A DNA stretch of 38,838 bases from the NCBI RefSeq assembly GCF_003385215.1, contig NZ_PQHW01000068.1, positions 1 to 38,838 on the forward strand, read 5' to 3'. Under the pieces are notes generated by a model. That model was not told where the DNA came from and ran no database searches. It saw nothing but the letters and a program-made list of their open reading frames with translations. Below, one piece after another: positions 7,006 to 14,851 of this stretch. A program made the translations under genes and the position numbers. This DNA is from Amycolatopsis thermalba (GTDB lineage Bacteria; Actinomycetota; Actinomycetes; Mycobacteriales; Pseudonocardiaceae). Each line of letters begins with the position of its first letter. Positions within the stretch are counted from its first letter, which is position 1.

Positions 7006-7848
7006 ATGAGAGTCGCACACGAACGGCGTCGCGCCATCCGCACGCCGGACGCACTCCGCGTCGAGGAGCTGATCTCCCCCGAGATCCTCGACAACGAGAT
7101 GGTCGACCGCGAGTACCTCACGCAGGTGTTCCGCGAGCCGCGGAAGTACCTGCCGCCCCCGCGCGTGCGGACCCGGACCGAACCGCGGCGGGAACCGGAG
7201 AGCCGGGGCGCGAAGCTCGCCAAGCTCACCGGGCTGACCATGGCCGGCACGCTGCTCGTCGGCGCGGTCGTGGCGTCGTCGCTGCTCAGCCGGGGCCGCG
7301 ACCAGTCGGCCGCGCCGGCCAGCCCGGCCCCGCCGCAGATCACCGGCGCGGCCGCGCTCGGCGGGTTCGCCTCCGGGGGCGCCCCGGACGAGCAGCACGG
7401 CGGTCGCACCCCCGGCCACCCCCAGCTGAACCTCGCGCCGGCCGCCCAGGTGCCGGTGACGCAGACCCAGGCACCCGCGGCCGGGGTGACGAGCGCTCCC
7501 GAGGGCTCCGCCGCGCCGACGACGACCACCCCCGAGCTGACCGACGCGGAGAAGCTGGCGGTGGTCAACGAGTTCTACCGGCGGGTGGACTCCGCGCCGG
7601 AGAAGGCGCTGGACCTGCTCAGCCCGGCACTGGCCGGTGAGGAGGCCGGTGACCTGGTGCGGGCCTGGAGCACCATGCGCCAGGTCGAGGTGACGCAGGC
7701 GGACGTCCAGCCGGACGGGTCGGTGCTCGCCGTGGTGCTGATGCGCCGCGACGACGGCACGCGGCTGCGCGTCACCCAGCAGCTGGGTCTCGACGAGGCC
7801 GGACGCAGCATCTCGGAGGCGGTCCTGCTGGCCGCCGAGGAGCTGTAG
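7006..7848 (+). CDS. Single-pass membrane protein, paralogue of the preceding gene
   Basis: The 280-aa protein has a charged cytoplasmic N-terminus (1-70), one membrane helix (about 74-95), an Ala/Pro/Gly/Thr-rich linker (about 97-180) and a C-terminal domain starting at DAEKLAVVNEFYRRVDSAPEKALDLLSP, consistent with an NTF2-like fold. The layout and order FY/SY...helices...Trp or Tyr...V/K-rich strands match the C-terminal domain of the protein at 5697-6842. It is followed 184 bases later by a PknB-type kinase. The cytoplasmic part contains Thr/Ser residues in basic context that could be phosphorylated, but this is not shown. The start at ATG 7006 is supported by the open cytoplasmic domain only. 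Confidence 0.75.
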   Translation: MRVAHERRRAIRTPDALRVEELISPEILDNEMVDREYLTQVFREPRKYLPPPRVRTRTEPRREPESRGAKLAKLTGLTMAGTLLVGAVVASSLLSRGRDQSAAPASPAPPQITGAAALGGFASGGAPDEQHGGRTPGHPQLNLAPAAQVPVTQTQAPAAGVTSAPEGSAAPTTTTPELTDAEKLAVVNEFYRRVDSAPEKALDLLSPALAGEEAGDLVRAWSTMRQVEVTQADVQPDGSVLAVVLMRRDDGTRLRVTQQLGLDEAGRSISEAVLLAAEEL

Positions 7849-8032
7849 CGCCGCCATAGCAGGCGTGGCCCGGGCCGCCCCAGACAGTGCCGGATGCATG
7901 CGCGCAGAGTGAGCACCCTAGCCTTGACTGAACGGATCTGGCCCACCCCGGCCTACGGGCCGAGCTACGTGCATAGGCTCCCAGACGTGCGGCACTGCGT
8001 CGCGCCCTGAAACAGCCCCCGAAGGAGGTCGC

Positions 8033-9562
8033 GTGAGCGACGAGGGTCGCCTGGTCGCCGGCCGGTACCGGATCGAACGGCGAATCGGCTCCGGCGCCAT
8101 GGGCGCCGTGTGGCAGGCGCACGACGACGTACTCGGTCGCGCCGTCGCGATCAAGCAGTTGCTTCTGCAACCGGGGCTGGACCAGCACGAGGCCGAGGAC
8201 GCCAAGCAGCGCACCATGCGCGAGGGGCGCATCGCCGCCCGTCTGCACCACCCGAACGCCATCTCCGTGTTCGACGTCGTCACCGACGACAACGGCCACC
8301 CGTGCCTGGTGATGGAGTACCTGCCCTCGACCAGCCTGGCCGAGCTGCTGCGGGACCGGAAGACGCTGCCGCCGCGCGAGGTGGCGCGCATCGGCGCCCA
8401 GATCGCGGCCGCGCTCAAGGAGGCGCACGCGGTCGGGATCGTGCACCGGGACATCAAGCCGGGCAACATCCTGCTCGCCGACAACGGTGTGGTGAAGATC
8501 ACCGACTTCGGCATCTCGCGCGCCAAGGACGACGTCACGGTCACCAAGACCGGCATGATCGCCGGCACCCCCGCCTACCTGGCGCCGGAGGTCGCGATCG
8601 GCGGCGACCCCGGTCCGGAGGCCGACGTGTTCTCCCTGGGCTCCACGCTGTACGCCGCGTGCGAGGGCCAGCCCCCGTTCGGGCTGAGCGAGAACACCCT
8701 GAGCCTGCTGCACGCGGTCGCCGCGGGGCAGATCAACCCGCCGCGGCAGTCCGGTCCGCTGGCGAGTGTGCTGGCCGTGCTGCTGCACCCCGAGGTCCAG
8801 CACCGCCCGACCGCCGCCGAGGCCGAGGAGCTGCTCGCCGCCGTGGCGCGCGGTGAGACGCCGCTGGGCGGGCCGGACGACGAGACCCAGTTCTCGCCCT
8901 CCGGCGGGGCGCTCGCCGGTGGCGCGCTGGCCGCCGGTGCGCTGGGGGCGGCCGCGGGCGCGGGTGCCACGCGAGCCTTCCGGGGCGACGACCTGGGCGC
9001 GCACTCCGGCACGCTGGCCGGCGGCGCGAGCGACCAGTTCTACGACGAGTACGACGACTACGCGGACCCGTACGGCAGCACAGCCGCCTACCCGACGGAC
9101 GACTACGACCGCCAGGGCGGGACGCGCGCGGTGCCCGCCGGGTACGACGGCTACGACGACGAGCCCCGCCCGGCGGCGGAGGAAGCGGACGAGAAGCGGG
9201 GCAATTGGAAGGTGCCGGCCGCGATCGGCGCCGTCGTGGTGGCCGGCCTCGTGGCGCTCGGCATCTGGCTGTTCAGCCAGCCGGACCACGCCACGAACAC
9301 CACCGAGACCAGCCCGCCGGTGCTGCCGCCGCCGGTGACCAGCTCGTCGGTCGAGACGACGGAGAGCTCGACGCCCACCGTGACGCGGTGGAGCGAGAGC
9401 AACGAGCAGACCCGGCCCTCCTCTTCGCGCCGCAGTTCCGTGGAGGAGACCTCGACGCCGCGGACCTCGTCGCCCAGCAAGTCGAGCCCGACGAAGACCC
9501 CGACCTCCTCGTCCAGCGAGGAAGAAGAGCCGAGCACTGGGGCCACCTCGCCAACCCAGTAA
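8033..9562 (+). CDS. PknB-type Ser/Thr protein kinase with one membrane helix
   Basis: The 509-aa protein has an N-terminal Hanks-type kinase domain (about 10-285) with all key elements: Gly loop IGSGAMGAV (18-26), VAIK Lys41, helix-C Glu64, HRDIKPGN (138-145, Asp140 catalytic), DFG (158-160), an activation loop with candidate autophosphorylation Thr residues (TVTKTGMIAGTPAYLAPE) and a DVFSLG motif. A low-complexity juxtamembrane region (290-390, rich in Gly/Ala then Asp/Tyr) follows. A single membrane helix (about 394-413) leads to an external Ser/Thr/Pro-rich tail without PASTA repeats. GTG at 8033 is preceded by AAGGAGG. The adjacent gene encodes a pseudokinase, suggesting they act as a pair. 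The external sensor domain is not recognisable. Confidence 0.93.
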   Translation: MSDEGRLVAGRYRIERRIGSGAMGAVWQAHDDVLGRAVAIKQLLLQPGLDQHEAEDAKQRTMREGRIAARLHHPNAISVFDVVTDDNGHPCLVMEYLPSTSLAELLRDRKTLPPREVARIGAQIAAALKEAHAVGIVHRDIKPGNILLADNGVVKITDFGISRAKDDVTVTKTGMIAGTPAYLAPEVAIGGDPGPEADVFSLGSTLYAACEGQPPFGLSENTLSLLHAVAAGQINPPRQSGPLASVLAVLLHPEVQHRPTAAEAEELLAAVARGETPLGGPDDETQFSPSGGALAGGALAAGALGAAAGAGATRAFRGDDLGAHSGTLAGGASDQFYDEYDDYADPYGSTAAYPTDDYDRQGGTRAVPAGYDGYDDEPRPAAEEADEKRGNWKVPAAIGAVVVAGLVALGIWLFSQPDHATNTTETSPPVLPPPVTSSSVETTESSTPTVTRWSESNEQTRPSSSRRSSVEETSTPRTSSPSKSSPTKTPTSSSSEEEEPSTGATSPTQ

Positions 9563-9642
9563 GTCGACTGCCGGAAACGTTCAGGATCGGCCAGTAGGGT
9601 GGTGGGTGACTATCCGACACGCCGGGACGACGAGAGGGTGTA

Positions 9643-10587
9643 GTGGGTACTGAGGGCGCACTCGTCGGCGGCCGGTACCGGTTGGACCAGCCGATCGGTC
9701 GTGGCCGCGCCGGAATCGTGTGGCTGGCGTACGACACGCAGCTGAACCGCACGGTGGCCGCGAAGAAGATGCCGGTCGCGCCGGGGCACAGCGAGCAGTC
9801 GATCGCCGCCGCGCTGGACGAGGGCCGCGCGGCGATGCGGATCCAGCACAACTGCGCCATCGGCGTGTACGACGTGCTGCGTGACGGGGCGAACCCGTGG
9901 GTCGTCATGGAGTACGTGCCCTCGCGCAACATGGCGGACTTCCTCGCCGAGTACGGCACGCTCACGCCCGAGCAGACCGCGTTCCTGGGCATCCAGCTCG
10001 CGTCCGCGCTGGCCGCGGCGCACCGGGCCGGTGTCGTGCACCGCGGGCTGGAGCCGGGCAACGTGCTGCTCGCCGACGACGGCGGCGTCAAGGTCACCGA
10101 CATCGGGTTCACCGGCGCCGGGTTCAACCCCGCCTACCGGGCGCCGGAACTCTCGCGCGGCGCGACCGCCGCACCGGCCACCGACGCGTTCTCCCTCGGG
10201 GCGACGCTCTACACGGCGGTCGAGGGCGTGCCGCCCTACGGCGACCACGGCGGCGGGCCGCTGCGGCAGCCGGAGAAGGCCGGCGTGCTCGCGCCCGCGT
10301 TGATGAAGCTGCTGCGCGAGGACCCCCTGAGCCGCCCCACGCTGGGCGACAGCATCACCTCGTTCCAGGCCATCACGCAGGGGCGGCAGACGGCGTTCAT
10401 CCCGCCGACCGCGCCCGCCCTGCCGACGGTGCCCGCGTTCCGGCCGCAGACGCCGCCGCCTTCGCCGCCGAAGGAGCCGATTGTGCGGATTTCGCCGGTG
10501 CGGGTGCGGCAGTTGATTTTGGCGACCATGGCTGTGCTCGTTGCGGCGGCCATTGGGATCGGGGTTACTCAGCTTTTGTTTCTTTGA
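9643..10587 (+). CDS. Tail-anchored pseudokinase (kinase-like, catalytic Asp lost)
   Basis: The 314-aa protein has the PknB-type fold but degenerate catalytic motifs. The Gly loop is IGRGRAGIV (18-26) and the VAAK Lys41 is kept. The HRD motif reads HRGLEPGN, with Gly135 for the catalytic Asp and Glu137 for Lys, and DFG reads DIG (153-155). The activation loop is shortened by roughly 10-15 residues before the APE motif (PAYRAPE). A Pro-rich linker leads to one C-terminal membrane helix (about 287-312) ending almost at the last residue, so there is no external domain. It could bind ATP but should not phosphorylate. Such proteins often act as scaffolds or allosteric regulators, for example the MviN pseudokinase domain that binds FhaA. 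GTG at 9643 has a GAGAGG-like site upstream. Confidence 0.88.
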   Translation: MGTEGALVGGRYRLDQPIGRGRAGIVWLAYDTQLNRTVAAKKMPVAPGHSEQSIAAALDEGRAAMRIQHNCAIGVYDVLRDGANPWVVMEYVPSRNMADFLAEYGTLTPEQTAFLGIQLASALAAAHRAGVVHRGLEPGNVLLADDGGVKVTDIGFTGAGFNPAYRAPELSRGATAAPATDAFSLGATLYTAVEGVPPYGDHGGGPLRQPEKAGVLAPALMKLLREDPLSRPTLGDSITSFQAITQGRQTAFIPPTAPALPTVPAFRPQTPPPSPPKEPIVRISPVRVRQLILATMAVLVAAAIGIGVTQLLFL

Positions 10588-10601
10588 GTTGGGTGTTGTT
10601 T

Positions 10602-10820
10602 GCGCTACGCGCGTATCTGAAAAGCGTCGGCTTCGCTTCGCTACGCCCGGATTTGCCCCTCCCGAACCCGATCTTCAATTGTTCGGTTGCCGAGAAGCGG
10701 CGTCAAGGCTGGAAAGAGTACCTTGACCCCGCTGCTCGGCAACCGATTTGGCTGGGGATCGGGTTGCGGGAGAGGGGGTGGCTCGGGCGGTGGGGCCGGT
10801 TGCGTTGCCGGGTGGCGGTT
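10602..10820. repeat. Structured dispersed repeat, copy 1
   Basis: About 220 non-coding bases begin 15 bases after the pseudokinase stop and closely match 38519-38750. The core is a long hairpin: 10684-10708 pairs with 10721-10745 (23 of 25 positions) around a 12-base loop. An outer imperfect stem, 10657-10674 with 10757-10777, encloses it. Compared with copy 2 the stem shows two compensatory base-pair changes (see findings). Open frames through it on both strands are by-products. It may be a mobile palindromic element or a structured 3'-end/terminator element. Confidence 0.8.
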
Positions 10821-10840
10821 GTGTGCGTGTTTGGGGTTTG

Positions 10841-11743
10841 TTATGCGGCGGCGTCCGTCTTCGTTTCCTTGAGCACCTTCAGTAGGTGGCGGAGCGCTGG
10901 CTGGTCGCGTGAGCGGGTGGATACCGCGGCGTGGATCGGGCGGATGGGTTCCGGGTTGCGGATTCGCCGGACCACCGCGCCGGGTTGGGGGGCGCCCAGG
11001 CCCAGCACCGGGACCAGGCTGATGCCCAGCCCCGCCGCGACGAAGCCCTGCGCGGTGGCGTAGTCCTCGCACTCCATGACGAAGTTCGGCACGAAACCGG
11101 CGGCCCCGCAGGCGGCCATGAGCACGTCCCGGCACGGGCCGGGTACGCCCTCGTTGTTGATCCACGGCTCGTCGGCCAGGTCGGCCAGGTCCACGACCCT
11201 CTTGCGGGCCAGCGGGTGGCTCTTCGGCAGCGCCACGCGGTACGGGTCGTCGAACAGGTGGTACAGCTCGACGCCCGGCTTCGAGTACGGGCCGGCGAAC
11301 ACCACGATCGCCACGTCGGCGTCGCCGTTTTCCACCTGTGGCAGCGCGTCCACGGGTTCCAGGAGCCGCAGGTCCAGCTGCACGCCCGGGTACTCGGCCC
11401 GCAACGCCGCCACCGCGGGCGGTACCAGCGACGCGCCGGCCGTCGCGAAGTAGCGGATCGCCAGGCGGCCCGTCCGGCCCGCCTTCAGGTCCGCCAGCTC
11501 CGACTCGGCCTTGGACAACTGCGCGCACACGACCTCGGCGTGCTGGGACAACAACGCGCCGGCCGGGGTGGGCCGCACCCCGCGGCCGACCCGCTCCAGC
11601 AGCGCGGTACCCGCCTCGCGCTCCAAAGTGGACAACTGCTGGCTGATCGCGGACGGGGTGTAGCCGAGGTTGCGGGCGGCCGCGCTGATCGACCCGCTGG
11701 ACACCACGGCCCGCAGCACCTGCAACCGGCGGACGTCGAGCAT
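10841..11743 (-). CDS. LysR-family transcriptional regulator
   Basis: The 300-aa protein has an N-terminal winged helix-turn-helix (MLDVRRLQVLRAVVSSGSISAAARNLGYTP.., about residues 1-60) and a LysR substrate-binding domain (about 88-290) with two alpha/beta lobes. It is divergent from the EamA-type transporter at 11818. The 74-base gap contains a short palindrome at 11761-11773, so the regulator probably controls the transporter and itself. The effector is unknown. ATG at 11743 gives the canonical LysR N-terminus. The 3' end abuts the dispersed repeat. Confidence 0.93.
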   Translation of the reverse strand: MLDVRRLQVLRAVVSSGSISAAARNLGYTPSAISQQLSTLEREAGTALLERVGRGVRPTPAGALLSQHAEVVCAQLSKAESELADLKAGRTGRLAIRYFATAGASLVPPAVAALRAEYPGVQLDLRLLEPVDALPQVENGDADVAIVVFAGPYSKPGVELYHLFDDPYRVALPKSHPLARKRVVDLADLADEPWINNEGVPGPCRDVLMAACGAAGFVPNFVMECEDYATAQGFVAAGLGISLVPVLGLGAPQPGAVVRRIRNPEPIRPIHAAVSTRSRDQPALRHLLKVLKETKTDAAA

Positions 11744-11760
11744 GCCCCGAGAATACAGTT

Positions 11761-11773
11761 CTGCTTACAGCAG
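11761..11773. promoter_or_regulatory. Candidate LysR operator in the divergent promoter region
   Basis: CTGC-TTACA-GCAG is an inverted repeat centred between lysR (starts at 11743) and the eamA-type gene. It is close to a TAGATAAT -10-like sequence (11778-11785). LysR regulators usually bind partly symmetric T-N11-A sites in such positions. The site is short, so it is only a candidate. Confidence 0.35.
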
Positions 11774-11817
11774 CGTGTAGATAATTTCGCTTGTTCTTAC
11801 AGATCGCCGGCGCGATC

Positions 11818-12747
11818 GTGAAGGTCGTGGCCGAAACGAAAACTCTGCTGCGCCTGGCCGCGCTGGCACTCATGTGGGGATCGAGCTTCCTGTGGATCAA
11901 GATCGGGCTGCAGGCGTTCACGCCGGTCCAGATCGTGCTCATCCGCACCGCACTGGGCAGCGCGGTGCTCGTCGGGCTCTGCTACGCCGCCCGGGACCGG
12001 CTCCCGGCCGGACGGCGGATCTGGACGCACCTGCTGGTCGCCGCGCTGTTCCACAACGCGCTGCCGTTCCTGCTGTTCGCGATCGGCGAGCAGACCGTCA
12101 GCTCCGGCGTCACCGGCGTGCTGAACGCGACCACCCCGCTGTGGACGCTGCTCATGGCCGTGCTGATGGGCGTCGAACGGCGGCTCGACCCGCCGAAGCT
12201 CACCGGGCTGCTCGCCGGGCTCGTCGGCACCGTGCTGATCTTCGCGCCCTGGCAGGAGTCCGGTCTGCTCAGCTGGGGTGCGCTGGCCTGCCTCGCCGCC
12301 GCGGTGAGCTACGGGTTCGTCTTCGTCTACGAGGGCAAGCACCTGTCCGGCACCGGCTCGTCGCCGGTCGCGCTGGCCGGCGCGCAGATGACCGCGGCGA
12401 CCGGGTTCACGCTGCTCGCCATGCCCGCCGGTGGCACCACGCCGGTGCACCTGTCCGCCGGTCCGGTGATCGCCGTGGTGATCCTCGGGGTGTTCTCCAC
12501 CGGGTTCGCGTTCGCGCTGAGCTACCGCCTGCTGGCGACCGAAGGCGCGGTCACCGCCTCCACCGTCGGCTACCTGCTGCCCGTCGTGTCACTGGCGCTC
12601 GGCGCGCTCTTCCTCGGCGAGGACCTGAACCCGCGGATCCTCGCCGGGGTCGCGGTCGTGCTCGCCGGGGTCGCCCTGACGCGCGTGCGGCGCCGCGTCC
12701 TGGTTCAGACCAGCCTGCGGTCCGACGCCCAGCGGGAGAGCTCGTAG
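11818..12747 (+). CDS. EamA/DMT-family transporter (RhaT/YdcZ-like, 10 membrane helices)
   Basis: The protein of about 309 aa has two EamA repeats, each with five predicted helices. The first begins LLRLAALALMWGSSFLWIKIGLQA and the second begins near GLLSWGALACLAAAVSYGFVFVYEGK. Family members export amino acids or other small metabolites across the cytoplasmic membrane; the substrate cannot be told from sequence. The start is uncertain: in-frame TTG 11791 (7 bases after TAGATA, a possible leaderless start), GTG 11818 and GTG 11827 are all possible. The 3' end overlaps the convergent response-regulator gene by 43 bases. Probably controlled by the divergent LysR. Confidence 0.9.
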   Translation: MKVVAETKTLLRLAALALMWGSSFLWIKIGLQAFTPVQIVLIRTALGSAVLVGLCYAARDRLPAGRRIWTHLLVAALFHNALPFLLFAIGEQTVSSGVTGVLNATTPLWTLLMAVLMGVERRLDPPKLTGLLAGLVGTVLIFAPWQESGLLSWGALACLAAAVSYGFVFVYEGKHLSGTGSSPVALAGAQMTAATGFTLLAMPAGGTTPVHLSAGPVIAVVILGVFSTGFAFALSYRLLATEGAVTASTVGYLLPVVSLALGALFLGEDLNPRILAGVAVVLAGVALTRVRRRVLVQTSLRSDAQRESS

Positions 12748-13379
12748 CGGTTGGACAGCTGGGTCTTGCGCAGGACGCTGGACACGTGCGTCTCGACGGT
12801 CTTCACCGAGATGTACAGCTCCGAGGCGATCTCCTTGTAGGCGTAGCCCCGCGCGAGCAGGCGCAGCACGTCCCGCTCGCGCGGGGTCAGCAGGTCCAGC
12901 TCGGGGTCGCTGATCGGCGCCGAGCCCGGCCGGTCGGCGAACGCGTCCAGCACGAAACCGGCCAGCCGCGGCGAGAACACCGCGTCGCCCTCGGACACCC
13001 GCGCGATGGCCCGCACCAGCTCCTTCGACGAGATGGTCTTGGTGACGTACCCGCGGGCGCCGGCGCGGATGACCGCGATGACGTCCTCGGCCGCGTCGGA
13101 CACCGACAGGGCCAGGAACACGACGTCGGGCAGGTCGGTGCGGACGCGGCGGAGCACCTCCGCACCACCGCCGTCGGGCATGTGCACGTCGAGCAGCACG
13201 ACCTGCGGTTTCGTCCGGGCGATCCCGGCGACCGCCTCGGCGACCGAGCCGGCCTCGCCCACCACCCGCACCTCGTCGGTGATCGAGTCCAGTTCGGTGC
13301 GCACCCCGGCCCGGAACAGCGCGTGGTCGTCGACCAGGAACACGCTGATGGGGGCCTTCGGCTGCGGTGTCTCGCTCAA
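12705..13379 (-). CDS. NarL/LuxR-type response regulator partnering the PspC-domain kinase
   Basis: The 224-aa protein has a receiver domain (10-130) with acidic residues Asp17/Asp18, phospho-acceptor Asp64 in LLDVHMPDGG, and conserved Ser and Lys (LALS, YVTK). It ends with a LuxR helix-turn-helix (about 160-220: LTPRERDVLRLLARGYAYKEIASELY). The TTG start overlaps the stop of the upstream histidine kinase by 4 bases (TTGA), so the two are translationally coupled. This pair resembles actinobacterial envelope-stress systems such as EsrSR of Corynebacterium, by architecture only. The 3' end overlaps the convergent transporter gene by 43 bases. Confidence 0.92.
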   Translation of the reverse strand: MSETPQPKAPISVFLVDDHALFRAGVRTELDSITDEVRVVGEAGSVAEAVAGIARTKPQVVLLDVHMPDGGGAEVLRRVRTDLPDVVFLALSVSDAAEDVIAVIRAGARGYVTKTISSKELVRAIARVSEGDAVFSPRLAGFVLDAFADRPGSAPISDPELDLLTPRERDVLRLLARGYAYKEIASELYISVKTVETHVSSVLRKTQLSNRYELSRWASDRRLV

Positions 13380-14725
13380 CGCGTCCCTCCAGATTCGGCT
13401 TTCACCGGCATTTCCAGCTGCACCTCGGTGCCGTCCCCGGGCGCCGTGCGCAGCCGTACCGTGCCGCCGTTGCGCTCCATCCTCCCCCGGATGGAGTCCG
13501 CGAGGCCATGCCGGTCCTCCGACACGGTCTCCGGGTCGAAGCCCTTGCCCCGGTCCCGCACGAACACGGTGACCCCGGTGGGCTCCACCTCGGCGTACAC
13601 GCTCACCTCGTCGACCCCCGCGTGCTTGGCCGCGTTGACCATCGCCTCACGGGCCGCCAGCACCAGCGCGGTGAGCCGCTCGTCCAGCTGCGCGTCGCCG
13701 ACCACCACCTGCGACACCGAGATCGCGAACGTGTCCTCGACCTCGCCGCAAGCGGTCGCGACCGCCCTGGAAAACACAGTGAACTGGTCCTTACCCTCCT
13801 GCTTCGGCGTGCCGTAGCCGGACGGGCCGTAGAGCCAGCCACGCAGCTCGCGTTCCTGGCTGCGTGCCAGGCGGGCGACCTCCTTCGGCGACTCCGACTG
13901 CTTCTGGATCAGCGCCAGGGTCTGCAGGACCGAATCGTGCAGGTGCGCGGCGATCTCCGCGCGCTCCTCGGTGCGGATGCGGGCCCGGCGCTCCTCCCCC
14001 AGGTCGCGGCCCATCCGCAGCCAGAACGGCACGGTCAGCACCGCCACCCCGACCAGCGTCGCGAGCACCGCGAGCAGCGCGAACTGCACCTGGTCGAGCG
14101 ATCCGGTGCGCAGCACGACGACACCGATCCCGGTGATCACCAGCGCGACGCCGGCCAGGATCCGGATCGCCGCCGACCACCCCCCGCCGCCGAGCACCAT
14201 GCCCGCGACACCCGAGCGCGCCCCGTCCCGCCATCGGCGGCGCTGCGACTCGTCGGCCTCCCGCCACACGACCGCGGCGCCGACCAGCGCCAGCGCGAGC
14301 GGCACCGCGACCCAGCCGTTGATCGCGCCGGTGAGGGCGCCACCGGCGACCAGCAGGCCGATGCCCAGGATGACCAGGCCGATCGCCTGCTGCTTCTCCT
14401 TCGGCGTGGCCGGCGTCTCGGTCTCCTCGCGGCGCCGCTGCGGCACGAACACCCACAGCAGCCCGTAGGCCACCAGACCGGCCCCGCCGAACGCCGCCAG
14501 TATCGCGAACGTCGCGCGCACCCAGAGCACCTTGATGCCGAGGTGGTCGGCCAGACCGGAGGCGACCCCCGCCACCACCCGGCTGGACCGGCGCCGGTAC
14601 ATCTTGGGCCGCTCGTCGGCCTCCGTCAGCGCGCTCCCGGCGGCCGGCACCACCGCCGCCTCGCCCGGTGGGCGCGGCAGCGGCATACCGGTCTCGGTCC
14701 GCGGCTTCTCCTGCACGTGATCCAT
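13376..14725 (-). CDS. Sensor histidine kinase with N-terminal PspC domain
   Basis: The 449-aa kinase begins with a PspC domain (about 41-100: KMYRRRSSRVVAGVASGLADHLGI...YGLLWVFVP). It continues with several further membrane helices (about 110-240), then a HisKA_3 dimerisation helix with the phospho-acceptor His in AHLHDSVLQTL, and an HATPase_c domain (REAMVNAAKHAG, DRGKGFDPE, GLADSIRGRM). I chose ATG 14725; the open frame continues far upstream but that part lies antisense to the divergent gene. It forms a two-gene operon with the response regulator. A role in sensing cell-envelope stress is inferred from the PspC domain and the divergent PspC/LiaF-like gene. Confidence 0.92.
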   Translation of the reverse strand: MDHVQEKPRTETGMPLPRPPGEAAVVPAAGSALTEADERPKMYRRRSSRVVAGVASGLADHLGIKVLWVRATFAILAAFGGAGLVAYGLLWVFVPQRRREETETPATPKEKQQAIGLVILGIGLLVAGGALTGAINGWVAVPLALALVGAAVVWREADESQRRRWRDGARSGVAGMVLGGGGWSAAIRILAGVALVITGIGVVVLRTGSLDQVQFALLAVLATLVGVAVLTVPFWLRMGRDLGEERRARIRTEERAEIAAHLHDSVLQTLALIQKQSESPKEVARLARSQERELRGWLYGPSGYGTPKQEGKDQFTVFSRAVATACGEVEDTFAISVSQVVVGDAQLDERLTALVLAAREAMVNAAKHAGVDEVSVYAEVEPTGVTVFVRDRGKGFDPETVSEDRHGLADSIRGRMERNGGTVRLRTAPGDGTEVQLEMPVKAESGGTR

Positions 14726-14851
14726 GGTTCTGCCATGGTCACACGCCCGCAAGGCACGATTCATCCGGGAAAACCCCGGGGATCGCGGCCGCGGCAAACT
14801 CAGGGTCGTTCCCCGATGTGCGTGCGGCCCGGCTCCCGCATGCTGGGCACC

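Noticed and set aside
10641..11948. Minus-strand 435-aa frame across the repeat and lysR
   Set aside because: It is out of frame with the clear LysR protein and is Arg/Pro/Gly-rich; the shared peptide ending in the two repeat copies comes from the repeat DNA.
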